Assembly: GCA_021234155.1 (NCBI GenBank)
Contig: JAJEKV010000021.1
Coordinates: 13,761,760-13,825,759, forward strand
Origin: Isoetes taiwanensis
Lineage: Eukaryota; Streptophyta; Lycopodiopsida; Isoetales; Isoetaceae
Length of the DNA stretch: 64,000 nt
Direction of reading: 5' to 3'
Shown here: piece after piece, positions 22,800 through 34,259 of the stretch
How positions within the stretch are numbered: position 1 is the stretch's first letter
Layout: each line of letters starts with the position of its first letter
The notes under the pieces: generated by a model
Databases searched by the model: none
Told to the model about the DNA's origin: nothing
The model's input: the letters and a program-made list of their open reading frames with translations, nothing else
Program-made: the position numbers and the translations under genes

Positions 22800-24990
22800 G
22801 CTAACATGCATTCGGGCAGATAGGTTTCAATTTAATCATGACTACAGTTTTTGGACAGGGATTGTGAAAGGGAAATTGATGGAAAAATTGAGTGAGATAC
22901 CAGAAAAAAGAAATACAATGGGCTGAGGATTTCTGCAAGAGAACTCGCCTAATGCACACATTGTTTTGGTTCTCAACAGATATAGCATGGATATCTGTGG
23001 ACTGATATAGCATAGAGCTACTATTATCACAGGGAAAGAGCAGACTATTTTGGCACTCTGGTCCATCTAATGGCCACATGCAATTCAGTGAGGCTACTGG
23101 AGTTAGTTGACTGGGGAAACAACCAAATTCCCATATATCAGCCTCAAATCCGTGATCACTTCCACTTCCTTGAATCCTACAATTTCTAGTTTCCTTCTCT
23201 GTTTCATGCACAGGTTTAGTGGCTCAGCAATATCTTTACAGGTCGATTATAGGCGAGAAGAATTGTATATGAAAGAGCAGCCATCCTGCTACTCATACTT
23301 CAAGCTTAGTGAACTGATCCCTAATGTTCTAAATTTTGAATGGGATCATCAATTTTCAATTTCTAGATACTTTGTTTCTACTACTTCTATATCTATATTT
23401 CAGTAAAAAGCCTAAAACTATTTAAGTTTGAAGGTAACATCAACTTCGTGATGTGCCTCAATCATTATGTAATTGTTTTCCATAATTAATGATTAAAAAG
23501 GTTCATTCTCTCAAAAAGAAAAAGAAAAAAAAAAGAAATGGTTGTCAAATTATTAATGGTTTGAGTGCTTGAGTTTTGCAATTTTTTATATTGAAAAGAA
23601 TGCTAGTGGTTTTTGTTAAGGAGCACATGCTCTTTACATTTGATTTCCTAAGGGAACGTATCTTTTAACATAGTTTTGTTGGTCGAATTTTTTATCTTTT
23701 TAATGTTTAAGCTAACACAGTTTGTTGAATTTTTCATGGTGTAAAATTTGGTGCTAATAATATTTTTGAGTTGCTCGAAGGGGCAAACTCTTGTTTGAAC
23801 TTTGAAGATGTAATATGGGTGATCAAGAATATTCCCTAGATTCACAGGTCAAGAGCGGGTCATTTGGTGTACACAATATTCTTGAACCATTAATATTATT
23901 CTTTGGCTACATGTATTCTTTCCTTCTTTAGCGGGCTTGCCTACCTCCCCCCCAAAAAGGAACAATTTCTCAAATTCTAGCCTATCCATGTTGCACTCCA
24001 ACTCACCAAGTTTCAATTTAGGCTGCTAGATCTTCAAATTTCTAGATCTACGGCCGAGAAAATAAAAACAAATTGGAGAAATTACTTTGGCCCATCCTCG
24101 ATGTTGGTTCTGTTCTTCCCCTTCTCTCTTGTTCTCATGCATTGTGCTCTAGCAAACCAAACTAGATACTACCAGTTATTTCTTTAGGGAACAAGGCTGT
24201 TAAGCCCTAAAACATTTTTTATTTTTCACAAGGGACAGAGTAGCTCCTTCGTGGCTTTGGTGTGCTCGTTCAACGGCGGAGTTTGTTCATGGCTTCTATG
24301 GAAAACATAAGCAAAAGAAAGGGTTGGGTAGCCAAATTCAAGCTAAGTGGGTCGGATGGCCATGTATCTAGGGCTAGGGAAATTCATCAAATTTGGTAGG
24401 ACGCCCTTTCCCTGGTAATCTTTAAAATTCGATCTCTTCCTTTTCCTCTTCAATTTTTTTCCCCGTTTTTCATAGATATTGGTTTTCAACCGCCCAACAC
24501 TTTGTTTCCATGTTTGCCCATCATTGCATTTTTTATTTCTTCCTGCTCATCTCAACTAGCTTCTTGCACATTGCCTCTTCATTTTGTTGTTTTGGCAAAT
24601 GAACCCCTTCGGCTTTCAATTAAATTCAGATTGTTTAAACTATTTTTGATGAGATTATTATCAGTGCTTCCCAATTTTTCTTTCTATGAGTTCTTTTCCA
24701 ATGGAACTGTTGAACATGGGAAGTTGGAGGTCTATACGAATGCACTCCATTTGAGCAATGCTTTTAATAATGAATGGAGTGGAAAACATTGTTACTTCTA
24801 CTTATTGAACAATTCTTGTCCAATGTTTTGAACCATAATTTTGATTTGCAGATCAAAGGCAGGCACTAATAAGCTGCATATTCATGTATGGGCAATCTCC
24901 ATCTAGAGGTGGACAATTTTTAAACAAAATTCATTCTATGGGATTTAAACTCTTTCATCAAGCTTGTGAAGGTTTTTATATATTCTCATC
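22800..24990. other. No gene seen
   Basis: AT-rich spacer with scattered short open frames that lack motifs and splice context. A short hairpin repeat lies at 23768-23799 (described with its family in the findings). Confidence 0.4.
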
Positions 24991-25149
24991 CCTCAACAGT
25001 CACCTTCCACATGGTAAAGTTCTATATTTACCATGGAATTTCGTACGAGCGCTTCAGAATAATTGTATGTTGTGTTTAGTTGGTGCTTACATGGGCATGG
25101 TTTACTCAGAGTGCACACATGATGCACGATACATTTGATTACCTCCACA

Positions 25150-25345
25150 CGGCAAAGAAACAAAAGTATTCCCATTCTAAGGTGCCACCTGGTGTCTTCT
25201 GTATGTTGCAGCCTGTGGTACATGTTCATCATGAAGAAGACACAGATGCACATCAAGAATGTTGTTACCAACCATATTTATTTGGAAGATGGGCCACCCA
25301 TCTTGCTCTTGAACTTTATAATGATGTTGTGTTTGCTTACTAGAA
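25150..25345 (+). pseudogene. Possible PPR repeat remnant
   Basis: Frames here contain KVPPGVFCMLQ followed, with a stop and a frame change, by ACGTCSS and DTDAHQECCYQPYLFG. The spacing resembles the VTF-x-LLKACG ... G-x-x-IH stretch of plant pentatricopeptide repeats. The resemblance is weak alone and is supported mainly by the clearer PPR E-motif 700 bp downstream. Confidence 0.3.
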
Positions 25346-26046
25346 AGCTCTTATTATTTTTAAATTAGTAGGAGGTGAGGATCATACCTCTGTTGCTTCT
25401 ATCAATTAGCTTTTGCACATATTTGTGAAAACCTGTGGAGCAAAGAGATGCAAGAACCTACTTTCATCAACAATGGCCCTAAAAAGCTTAGTAGCAAGAT
25501 GATTGGAGCCTATTAGAATCTCATCACCTCTATTGGAATCAATGCTTTGAAATTCAATAACTAGTTTGTTGTTGGCCCAAATATGAATTACTAAAAAGCA
25601 TCAGTCTATTATGCCTACATCTGCTTTCTTTCTTATCAAAAAGGGCGCGAGTATGCCTTAAAGAAAAACTCTTACTTGCATCTAAAATATGTCAACTAGA
25701 ATAGTTGTAGCTCCAACCCAAAAAGATTCATGCAATTCTTGCTTACGAATGACAGTATTATTTCATTAACAAGGACGTTCCATGCAGACCAGCTTACTAA
25801 CATCTATACTTTTATCTTGAAGCCAGTTGTAATATTCTGATTGGAAATGAATAAAAGAAATCTAGAATTCGTTATGCTGTTGATCAAAAAAGATCAAAAT
25901 TTCAAAAACAAAGAAGTGCAATGGTCATTGTTTTTTAAATCTTGATTTCGTAATGGTATTTGCCTGTTATTTGTATTTTCAAGATTGGGACAAAGAATTC
26001 ATAGCAGACCCAGAATCCAGATGCTTGCTTTTCTTTTAGGTTTTTG

Positions 26047-26200
26047 CTTTCCAAACATGGATCGAACATCTTGTAAATCTAGATCCTTGGAAATCCACGC
26101 CTTATGTATTGCTGAAGAATATCTTTGCGGTAGTTGACAGGTGGAGTGATGTAGCAAATGTGAGAAAAGAAACAGAGGAACACTGCCTTGTAAAAAAACT
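26047..26200 (+). pseudogene. PPR protein E-motif remnant
   Basis: The frame reads FQTWIEHLVNLDPWKSTPYV, then LLKNIFAVVDRWSDVANVRK. This matches the E motif that follows the last repeat of plant PLS-class PPR proteins (LDP-x-x-S-x-YVLLSN-IYA-x-x-x-RW-x-DV-x-x-VR). Such proteins bind organellar RNA, often at editing sites. The frame runs on to 26306 but loses similarity, with no E+ or DYW domain, and no PPR array precedes it. It is a fragment, not a gene. Confidence 0.65.
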
Positions 26201-27116
26201 AAGCGAGAAAAGAGAAAAATTCATGCAAAAATGGAATGGAAGAAAGATATGCAGGACTACAAAAAGAGAGAAATGGATTAGATCAATGAATCATACAGAA
26301 ATTTAAGTGTCGTATGGATGTTTTACAAAAGAATACTATTGTTAAACCCCTTAAAACTTTCGGATCATTACTTTGTGGGATGAATTGAAAAGAAGCTCAA
26401 CCATGCAATTGGTTTTAAGCAAGATGTAGCTAGGCGTTGATCATGTTAGGATATTTTGCAGGTTATAGGTTGGAATTGTTGTGTTTCTAGTTCTCATATC
26501 AGATCTTTGGTTTTGTAGTTTCGCTATGAGGTTTATTACATGGGGAACAGTACTTGGCCTCTCCCTGTTTCAGGCCATGTGAGCTTCAAGCCATGCAAGT
26601 TGATTATCCATGTCTTCAAGCTTATACTGTTTGTTGACAAGGGAGCTGCTTCTGCAGGCCATACCAAGATAAAGGTAAAGTGCGCAGGGCAATCACTCTA
26701 CTCATCACCACGAATATAAAAGCATGTCATTTTCAATACTTCTAGTCTTTCCATATAATTATATTTCATGTCCTATTCTTAGTGTTTAGGCCACAGTTGA
26801 TATGATATTTCCATTAGTCATTTTCAAGTTTCTTATATGTCGCAGAGGTATAGATTAAAATATGTGATATGATATTTCTTTCAGTTATTTTCTAATTTAT
26901 TATGTGTTGCAGACATATATTTTAAAGAACTTATTCAAATCCAGCTAATCTTGCATAGTATTGAACAACAAATATTCAATACTATGCAAGAAGCAAACCC
27001 CTCTTCAACCACGAAGCTCATGCCTTAGCTGGTGAAGTTAACATACGATGCTGACTAAGCGACACCTGAGTTTTCTAATCTACTTTGTACTCAGAAAGGT
27101 ATAAAGGTGAGTTTTG

Positions 27117-27990
27117 AGTTTTGAGCATGATGAAGCGGAATGGGAAGGAAAAAGGCCATGAGGAAAAAGGAAGAGGGATCGAGTGGGCAAAGGGAAGGAA
27201 AAAAAGGCACTGTAAAAAAAGGACGGAAACAAAAGATGGAAAAAAGGGAAGGGGAAAAGGATATAAGACAAAGAAGGAGAGGAGGAAATGGAAGGGAAAA
27301 AAGGTCATGGAAAAAAGTAGAAGAGAAAAAGGGTCGGGAGAGGAGGAAAAGGGAAGGGAAAAAGGGCATCGGTAAAAGGGATAGAAAAAGGAGAACGAAG
27401 GGGATAAGAGAAAAAGAAAATAGAAAAAATTAAAAAAAAAATAAAGGAAATGTGAAAAGGAGAAGGGAAAAAAAAGGTAAGGGGGAAATAGAAAAAGCGA
27501 GAAGGAAAAGGCGGAGAGTGGGAAAATAGAAAAGGCAAACATGAAAAAACGAGAAAAAGGAGAAAGAAGAATGGGAAAAAGGGAAGCGTGGTGAAAGGAA
27601 AAGATAAAAGGAAAAAAAGGGCAGTAAACTGGGAAAATAGAAAGGGAAGGGGAACGTAAAGGAAGAAGAAAAAGAAAACGGGAAAAGGGAAAAGCGGGAA
27701 TGGGAAAAGGGAAAAAAGAAAAAGGAAAGGGGAAAAGTAAAGGAAAAAAGAAAAAAGGGAAGAGGGGGGAAGGGAAAAAAGGAAAAGGAAGAGGGCAAAC
27801 ACAAATGGGGAAAAAGGAAAGGGAAAAATAGAAAAGGAAAAATGGAAAAGGGAAAAGGTCAATGGGATAGTGTGAAAAGAAAAAGTTAATTTGAAAAATA
27901 AAAAAGGGAAACGGGGCAAGGGGGAGGAAAAAAAATCAGAGAAAGGCAAAAGGAAAAGGGAAAGGAAAAAAATAAGGGGAAGTGGGAAAT
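27117..27990. repeat. ~870-bp polypurine tract
   Basis: The plus strand is almost entirely A and G, built from variants of GGGAAAAGGAAAAAG with rare C or T, while the minus strand is the matching polypyrimidine. It has no fixed period. Open frames through it on both strands are composition artefacts (F/L/S/P on minus, K/R/E/G on plus). Confidence 0.9.
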
Positions 27991-28139
27991 ATGGTCGAAT
28001 GCTCTTGATTGCGTAATTTTATAAACTTGAATTCATTTAACAACTGGTCCACTATATCATTTACAATTCCCAGCTATGCCCAGCAACGCTGGGCTCCAGT
28101 CCAGTTCTAGCAGTCTATGTACAATGTAAAAAATTGGCT

Positions 28140-28443
28140 ATATACTCTTACTTGGCTTTCAACAAAATGAACGTTTCATCAACATAATGGAGGACGTAAA
28201 GGCTATTGGTAGACTTTGGCATTTTCAGACCCTTTATCTTATTATGTGCTTCAAGGGCCAAAACTAGCTTGGTAAGGATTTCAGCCACATGTAGAAAGAG
28301 ATAGGGGCAAGTGGCAACCTTCTCTAATTCCTTCTAGATCGGAAATAATTTCATTAGTATTAGGTCCCATGATTTTGTGACAAAGAGCAGGGGGAAATCC
28401 AGATGTAGGAGAGATCTCCTCAAAAAGTCCCACCAAATTGAGT
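28140..28443 (-). mobile_element. LINE RT fragment fused to the 3' end of SEC61 alpha
   Basis: Read on the minus strand from 28443: [20 protein letters not shown] in one frame, then after a shift LEGIREGCHLPLSL (the GxRQGCPLSP box) and STNSLYVLHYVDETFILLKA (degenerate YADD box). It starts abruptly inside RT and abuts the SEC61 alpha coding sequence with no spacer. No tail is recognisable before the polypurine tract, and 27990-28140 is unassigned. Confidence 0.75.
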
Positions 28444-31400
28444 CTCACTTGCCCTCTCAAAGTACTGGTAGATGATGGTCACTGCAAGCAAAATTCCTGT
28501 TCCAGAGCCTATGGCTCCCATGAAGTCTGCTACAACAGTTAAAGCTCCAATACACATGCCTCCAAAGGCAGCTGTTGTGGGAATGTATCTATTTAATTCT
28601 TTCTGCAAGTTTGATTCACGGTGGCCAGGGATCACCATTTGTTGTTCCTACAAATGAGTCAAACAAAAGTATCAGTAACCACACAAGAAAGAGATCCATC
28701 TCCGCAGATAAAGCCCGCTCCTAGAACCAGCTTATAATGACCCTAATCTAAACCATTACAAGGGTCCTTTGATATCATGTTATGCAAACTAGGCATCAAG
28801 TACAAAGACTTCAGAATTACCTTTAGCTGCTTTGCTACATCACGTGCAGAAGACCCAGAAACCTCAATCCAAGTTTTGGAAAATAATGCACATGCCGTGA
28901 GCATAAATGTCAGGTAAAATAATGCATGGAAAGGATTTGCAGCAATATCAGCCAAACTGCAATACAACAATACACCCACTTAATAATATAATTAGCACAA
29001 TCCAAACGTCCAAATTAAGGTGCAACTAACCTTGCAGGTGGTGTAATATAGTAAACAAGGCCGCCTACAGGAATAAGGTGGCCATTGTGGAAATATTCTG
29101 CTTCCTTCCACTTTCCAAGAAGTCTAACAAGGAAATTACCCCCATATCGCTTAAACAGAAGCTAAATTACAAAGAAAATCAAAATGAGTAACAAGGAAAC
29201 AATCAAAGGACGAGACAGAAGAATGTCAGAGAGTTTGCAAAAGGTAGAAGCAAACCTGAGAAATGAAGTATAGGTTTGAGACAAGCGCCGATTGCAAAAT
29301 AATTGGCATGTTAGAAGTATAGAAAAGCTTTATGGGGTATGAACCTTGCTGACCACGTGCATTCTTTGACCTTACAGGTAATACAACCTGGAAACCTTGG
29401 AAGTAGATTATTATGAGGAAAACCAAGACTGTGGCAAGTAAATTTGTCACATTTGGTAAATTTTGCCTGTAGAATGCCTCTCTAAGAGCTTTGACCTTGT
29501 CTGTCCTGGTAATCAAAAGATGGAAAAGTGCAATGCTTGCACCTTCAAACTCGACACCTTTGCCACTATTTATAGTTGTTGGGCTGAAGGTTTTCCAAAT
29601 AATATTTTCACTACAGAAAGAAAAACTAAGTCAGAAAGAGCAACTCTATGTTTTATAAAGAATATCATATACAAGTCTTACCATATATTTGTTGCACTGA
29701 ATAAGGAAATGCCAGAACCAAGACCATAGTCTTTCTGCAACAGCTCATCCAAACATATTACAATAATTCCAGCAAAGAACAGCTGCAAAATTATCAAGAT
29801 GGCATTTCCAATTCCTAGGTCACGAACATCACCATACATCCCAAATAAGACATATGCGACAGCCTCACCAATAGTTATCATAACACCCAACAACTTCTGA
29901 GCGCCATTCCTGGAAATGAAGGAGTATCAAAAAAACGCGGCCCCAGCACTTAGATCAGCACCCTGGATGTACTATTCTATCATAGTATTCCACTTGTTAT
30001 TAGTTGGAGTTGTTACATATTTCTATTGATTACCTAATTACCATGTGCTAGTACCAGTAACACCTTAAACAAGCTGCCATATGGGGTGCTATTGGTCGGC
30101 TTAGCAGAGCCTAATGTTCCTAAAACTAATGAAGACGTTTGCAGGGCTTGGCGTGTTACGAATGACCTGTTCTTCCTGCAAACTCATCAACTTATTAGAA
30201 AGTAAAGCCCCACAGGTACTCGATTTACCACCCAACCGGACCAACTAGAAGAGATGTCACCAAGTCAAGCTACTCCGCAAGACAAGCTCTCTCTAGCCAC
30301 CAACCACTGGTGTTACATGAACTCCTTCTAATGATATGATCAAGCAAGGAACAAGAAAAGATACTAGAAGGTAAGGCTAGACACATCAACAACATAGGAA
30401 GAAGCAGATCCAGTTGTGCAGTCAACTCAGACCCCTATGCACCTTTCTGGGCATAACTTTCCAACCGTAAAGAATCTATGGACAACCAAGCCCAATATAG
30501 AAACTAGACTTCAAGGGCTTTCCAACAAGGTAAGGATCGCCGATTTCTGAGTTGTGGTCGCAGAGATATCACATCTCAAAGTTGTCCTTCTATTTATAGG
30601 TAACAATACTTTTTTTTGCCTTTTTGCCTCTAAATAAAGGTCAAGGTTTATTTTTAGCTCTCTCTTTGATAATAGCAAGGCTTAGACATACTGGATGACT
30701 TTCTTACTTGATCATATCAATAAATATTGTTCCATGCAAGGCCACTCCCCCGAGCACCATTATTAGTTATTAACCTTAAACCATATCAATTCCTCCCCTT
30801 CTCAGGATTGATCGTCCTCGATCAAGAAATTATATGGCAAATTTGACACAACCAAGTCCATGGCTATAACCTGCATAATAAAAAGTTGTCAAGTCCAGCC
30901 CTTTAGGCTAAAAATTTCCAAGTCCAGCCTTACCTTGTTGGAAAGCCCTTGAAGTCTAGTTTCCAGAGTGGGCTTGGTTGTCCATAGATTCCTTACAGTT
31001 TGAAAGTTATGTGTCATCTTTGGCCCAAAAGGTGAAAGCCAAAGGCAGAAGGAGGAGATAAAAGGGGAACTAGATCTATTTAAAGAGGGGGCCTTTATGG
31101 AGGAAAAAACGTCACATTCTAGAGGACTTTATCCTTTGGCTATGCCCTGTGCTAGTTCCCAGCTCGGTGGATGATTCATTGTCATCTAAAAGCAAAATCT
31201 AGCACATGAAAATAATGAATGCAAACTAACTTAGTTCTAAACAGAGAAGTGCTCTGTGCAGAATGCAATAACTTACAGGAGTTCTCGATCCTCCTTGACA
31301 TTGTTATCAACTTCTATAATTTTGGAGCCAGCAAGCAATTGCATGACAAGACCAGCTGTCACGATGGGGGTAATACCCAGTTCCATAATAGTGCCACGGT

Positions 31401-31626
31401 TAGAGGCTAGAATCACTCGCATCCAGTAAAAAGGATCCGACCCAGTAGCGCTATGGATGCCATAGAGGGGAAGCTGGCTACAAACAAGAAAGATGAAGAG
31501 GAATATTACAGTATAGATCACCTTCTCTCTGAATGGAACTTTTCTGTTTGGTGTTTGAACTTCTGGTAAAATTGAAAGAAATGGTCTCACTAAATGTAGA
31601 ACACGAAATCCCTCTCCAACTCCCAT
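28420..31626 (-). CDS. SEC61A: SEC61 alpha, ER protein-conducting channel subunit, altered C-terminus
   Basis: Six exons: 31626-31277, 29909-29682, 29610-29256, 29161-29031, 28956-28821 and 28647-28420. All have GT-AG junctions in phase; 1428 nt, 475 residues, the usual plant length. Landmarks are [18 protein letters not shown] at the start, the plug/pore region with PLYGIHS and [45 protein letters not shown], and [20 protein letters not shown]. It forms the multi-spanning pore for co-translational translocation into the ER, with the beta and gamma subunits. The start ATG gives MGVGEGFR, slightly longer than the common MGGGFR. The C-terminus departs from the family: after YQYFE the normal TFEKE segment is missing, RASE remains, and the last seven residues (TQFGGTF) are read from LINE DNA. 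Intron 1 holds a 0.6-kb inverted-repeat insertion. Expression is likely, but the tail change needs testing. Confidence 0.93.
30440..31034. repeat. Inverted-repeat insertion in SEC61 alpha intron 1
   Basis: Arm 30440-30535 (CACCTTTCTGGGCATAACTT ...) is repeated inverted at 30928-31034 (... CAAAAGGTG) with scattered substitutions and a 12-base indel near the outer end. The interior contains GGATTGATCGTCCTCGATC. It has no coding. It could be a foldback element or two LTR-derived pieces in opposite orientation. Confidence 0.7.
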
Positions 31627-31976
31627 TTTAGAATTAGCTTGTTCCAACCAACCGGGCTCAATTCTAGCAAGAAATCTTTATCTTGCTTTACAACGGGATC
31701 AGAAAAATCGCAGATTAAAAATTATACTAAGGCAATGTTTCAGGCTATGGCAAAGGCTCAAGAATTCAAGAATAAATAAGAAATGGAATAGAATGAATCA
31801 ACCTCAAGTAATCGTTTCCCTTATATACACGCTCAAGACCCGATTAAAAAGGACCTTTTTTCCTTTGCATTTTTCCCGATCTTTTTCCCTTCTGCAAAAG
31901 GCAAGGGGATCGCATGAGATACAGGGGAACGGAGCTTGGGGCTCCCTTTCCGCAACAACGCTAGCCCCAAGCTCAC
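31627..31976. promoter_or_regulatory. Candidate bidirectional promoter between SEC61 alpha and SEC61 gamma
   Basis: The 350 bp between the SEC61 alpha ATG (31626, minus) and the SEC61 gamma-like N-terminal ATG (31977, plus) is the only space for both promoters and leaders. It contains TTATATACACGC at 31820, pyrimidine-rich runs and no repeat I can recognise. Its role as a shared promoter is inferred from the arrangement only. Confidence 0.5.
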
Positions 31977-32503
31977 ATGCAAAATGGAAAGTCATTCAAG
32001 GAGTTTGCGTCGGTTTGGTTAAGAGATGTCACAAACCAGATTCAAAAGGTTCTCTTCTTTCTCTCTTGTTTTTTTCTTTTTCACGAATTAGTAGGGCTTC
32101 TAGCAGATCCGCAGATTTGCACCTTGAAAAACTCATTTGCACATTAGTTGAAGACCTATAGGCATTTCTTTTGGTGCCAATCTAAATTTTCTAAGATCTA
32201 CATTCCGCAAGCTTTGAAACTTAGTTTATGTCTTGTTTCGTTGCAGCCGAATTAAAGTTGTTAATCCAAGGAATAGAGCAGTCCTTGATTTCTACCCTAC
32301 CGTCTAAATATTCTTTCATCCTTTTGTATGTATTTTCTTGTTTGTTTTGTGTACTGTTTTGTATTTTCGCTGCATGTACTTATTCAGAGTATTCAAAGTC
32401 TGCATTTAGGACAGCAATCGGATTTGTAGTAATGGGGTTCATAGGCTTTTTTGTGAAGCTTATATTTATTCCCATCAACAACATCATTGTGGGGTCTGGT
32501 TAA
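31977..32503 (+). CDS. SEC61G: SEC61 gamma, translocon subunit; exon 1 frame disrupted
   Basis: Exon 2 (32388-32503) encodes the highly conserved single membrane span [20 protein letters not shown] to NNIIVGSG and stop. Exon 1 ends [13 protein letters not shown] at 32048 with donor GTTCTC, and joins in phase to give [13 protein letters not shown]61 gamma is the small tail-anchored clamp subunit that binds the alpha halves. Upstream, ATG 31977 gives a plausible short N-terminus (KSFKEFA), but that frame differs from the LVKRCHKP frame, as if a few bases were lost between them. The in-frame ATG at 31793 would add an unrelated 72-residue N-terminus. It is either a damaged gene, a sequence error, or a gene with an unusual start. 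Gene identity is secure; integrity is not. Confidence 0.8.
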
Positions 32504-33056
32504 ATTGCAAAATGCAGCACTGGCATTCCCTTTTTTATGAAACATTAAATTCTGGAGGATAGTTTTAAGTTAGTCGGATCATCACAGTAACCATGATAGC
32601 ATGGCACTATTTTGTCTAATCATGTGCCATAAATTCTGCACAATCAGTTTTATGTGTATACACCATTTTGATGGCAAGTTAATCTAAAGTTACCATGTGA
32701 ACAGGGTTAGTTTTGAACCAAATGCCCAAGGATGACATTTCTTTTTCAGCAAACATTGAGACTGTTTTTTAAGTAACCTTGTCTGAAAGTGGAATGAAGA
32801 GGTACCGTGAAGTTTTATTTCAAAGGTAGAATTGTTTGCACGTGTGGGTCTGTCTTATCTGCTTTATACATATTTATAGTTTTGTGAGAAATAGTTCTTT
32901 GTCTTCGTGTCTACAATTGTTTCCAAGAGATTTAGTACTGTGGCCATGCTATGTGTTCATGAGCTGCACGTGGTATGCTTGCTCTATCACCTCTTTTAGA
33001 TACCATGGAACCCACATGTACGACCTGATTGAAGGGTTTTCCAATGTTTGAACGAA

Positions 33057-33735
33057 ATGAGCTACGCGCAAGTGGATGTGCGGAACACTAGAGATGTTAT
33101 GGGAACCAAAGCTGATGATGATTCCCTCGTTGCAGTTCCTTTAACAGTCGATTTGAAACTCGATTTGCGAAGTAAGTTGCTTTATCTTCTGCAGAGCAAA
33201 TCATAGTATTGAACTTGGTAGACCTTTGAACTGTTGATGGGGCATAGCATTGAACAGTTTATAGGTGTTGAAGTGTTTTATAAGTAGTGAGAGGTAAAAA
33301 AGTCTATGTGCGCCCTCTTTTTTTTTTCTTCCTTAACTTATAGAGTGCTTTCATTGTTAATGAAAGAATACGACAATGCAAAGGCCGAGTATCTGAGTAT
33401 CTGCCTTGCCACATGAACCAGCACCACGTAAGGTTGTCGCATGACAACTCGCCGATAGCGAGTTGTCTCAAGGTTTTTGGTGTTTCTGAAACTTCATATA
33501 GGAGGCTTGCAAATAAGGATCAAACGTTTGTTCTTGCAACTGATGGGGTAGGTGGAGCATTTGTAGAAATATCTTAATTTATGTGATTGGCTTATAATAT
33601 AGTAGAAGTTCTGCAGGCTTAGGACGTTCTTAGTAATAAGGCAGTTGTGCATGTTGTTGCTTCTAATACCACTCATAGCACTACAGTAAGAGCATCAATT
33701 CATCCGTGGGTGGTAAAATATCCCACATCAAAGAT
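33057..33735 (+). pseudogene. Protein phosphatase 2C (plant clade E-like) relic
   Basis: Three collinear pieces: 33057-33171 reads VMGTKADDDSLVAVPLTVDL and ends at a GTAAGT donor; about 33440-33560 reads LPHDNSPIA ... SYRRLANKDQ-TFVLATDG; 33618-33735 reads DVLSNKAVVHVVASN ... WVVKYPTSKM. They match the order of clade-E PP2C: AVMGT, TVDLKP, NDSPGLAMARAFGD, SYRR, ATDG-x-WDVLSN, and the final KYPTSK. The metal-binding AFGD region is deleted and stops separate the pieces. It cannot encode an active phosphatase. No N-terminal PP2C part was found between here and SEC61 gamma. Confidence 0.75.
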
Positions 33736-33759
33736 GGTGTCTTTGTTGTCATATACTTG

Positions 33760-34000
33760 CGCTTCCTGCGATGCCAGACAAGGAAATTGACACTGTTCCA
33801 CATGAGACACCACCTTTTGTAGAACTTAATAGGGACTCTTCTTTACTACTCAAAGAAGAAGCATAAATACAGAACCTTGCATATGTTCCAGAAGATGACA
33901 AGAGACTACTGTATCTGTTCCAATACACAGGGCCAAAATTTAATGAAAGAGGTGCTATGGGAAAAATGCTAAACCTGCCAGAACAGTTTTGCTGAATATT
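33760..34000 (+). pseudogene. Unrecognised exon-like segment
   Basis: From 33774 the frame MPDKEIDTVPHETPPF ... LLLKEEA, a stop, then YVPEDDKRLLYLFQYTGPKF and NERGAMGKMLNLPEQF reads like real protein interrupted by one stop. I do not recognise the family. It follows directly on the PP2C relic and may or may not belong to it. Confidence 0.3.
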
Positions 34001-34259
34001 TGGCCACAAAGGAGAATGAGCGATCTGCACTTGACAGTGTTACTATGGTTATTTCCGTATTAAGTTTTTCCAGTTATTGGGAGATAAAAGATTGGAAGGT
34101 TCTAAGATGTACTAGCCAAGATTTGGGCGTTATGAGAAACCTAGATACCCTTGCCATTTTATATATGGACTATAGGGTGATGCTTGGAGAGCATGGGTTG
34201 CTAGTATATGTTGAAAGAATCACAACATTTATGATATCTTTGATCATGTGACACTAAAG

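Noticed and set aside
22801-23211. 136-codon minus-strand frame
   Set aside because: No family motif or domain and no splice support, in a spacer next to a dead LINE.
27075-27949. Long overlapping open frames on both strands in the purine tract
   Set aside because: Only a by-product of A/G-only sequence; the translations are F/L/S/P or K/R/E/G strings with no motif.
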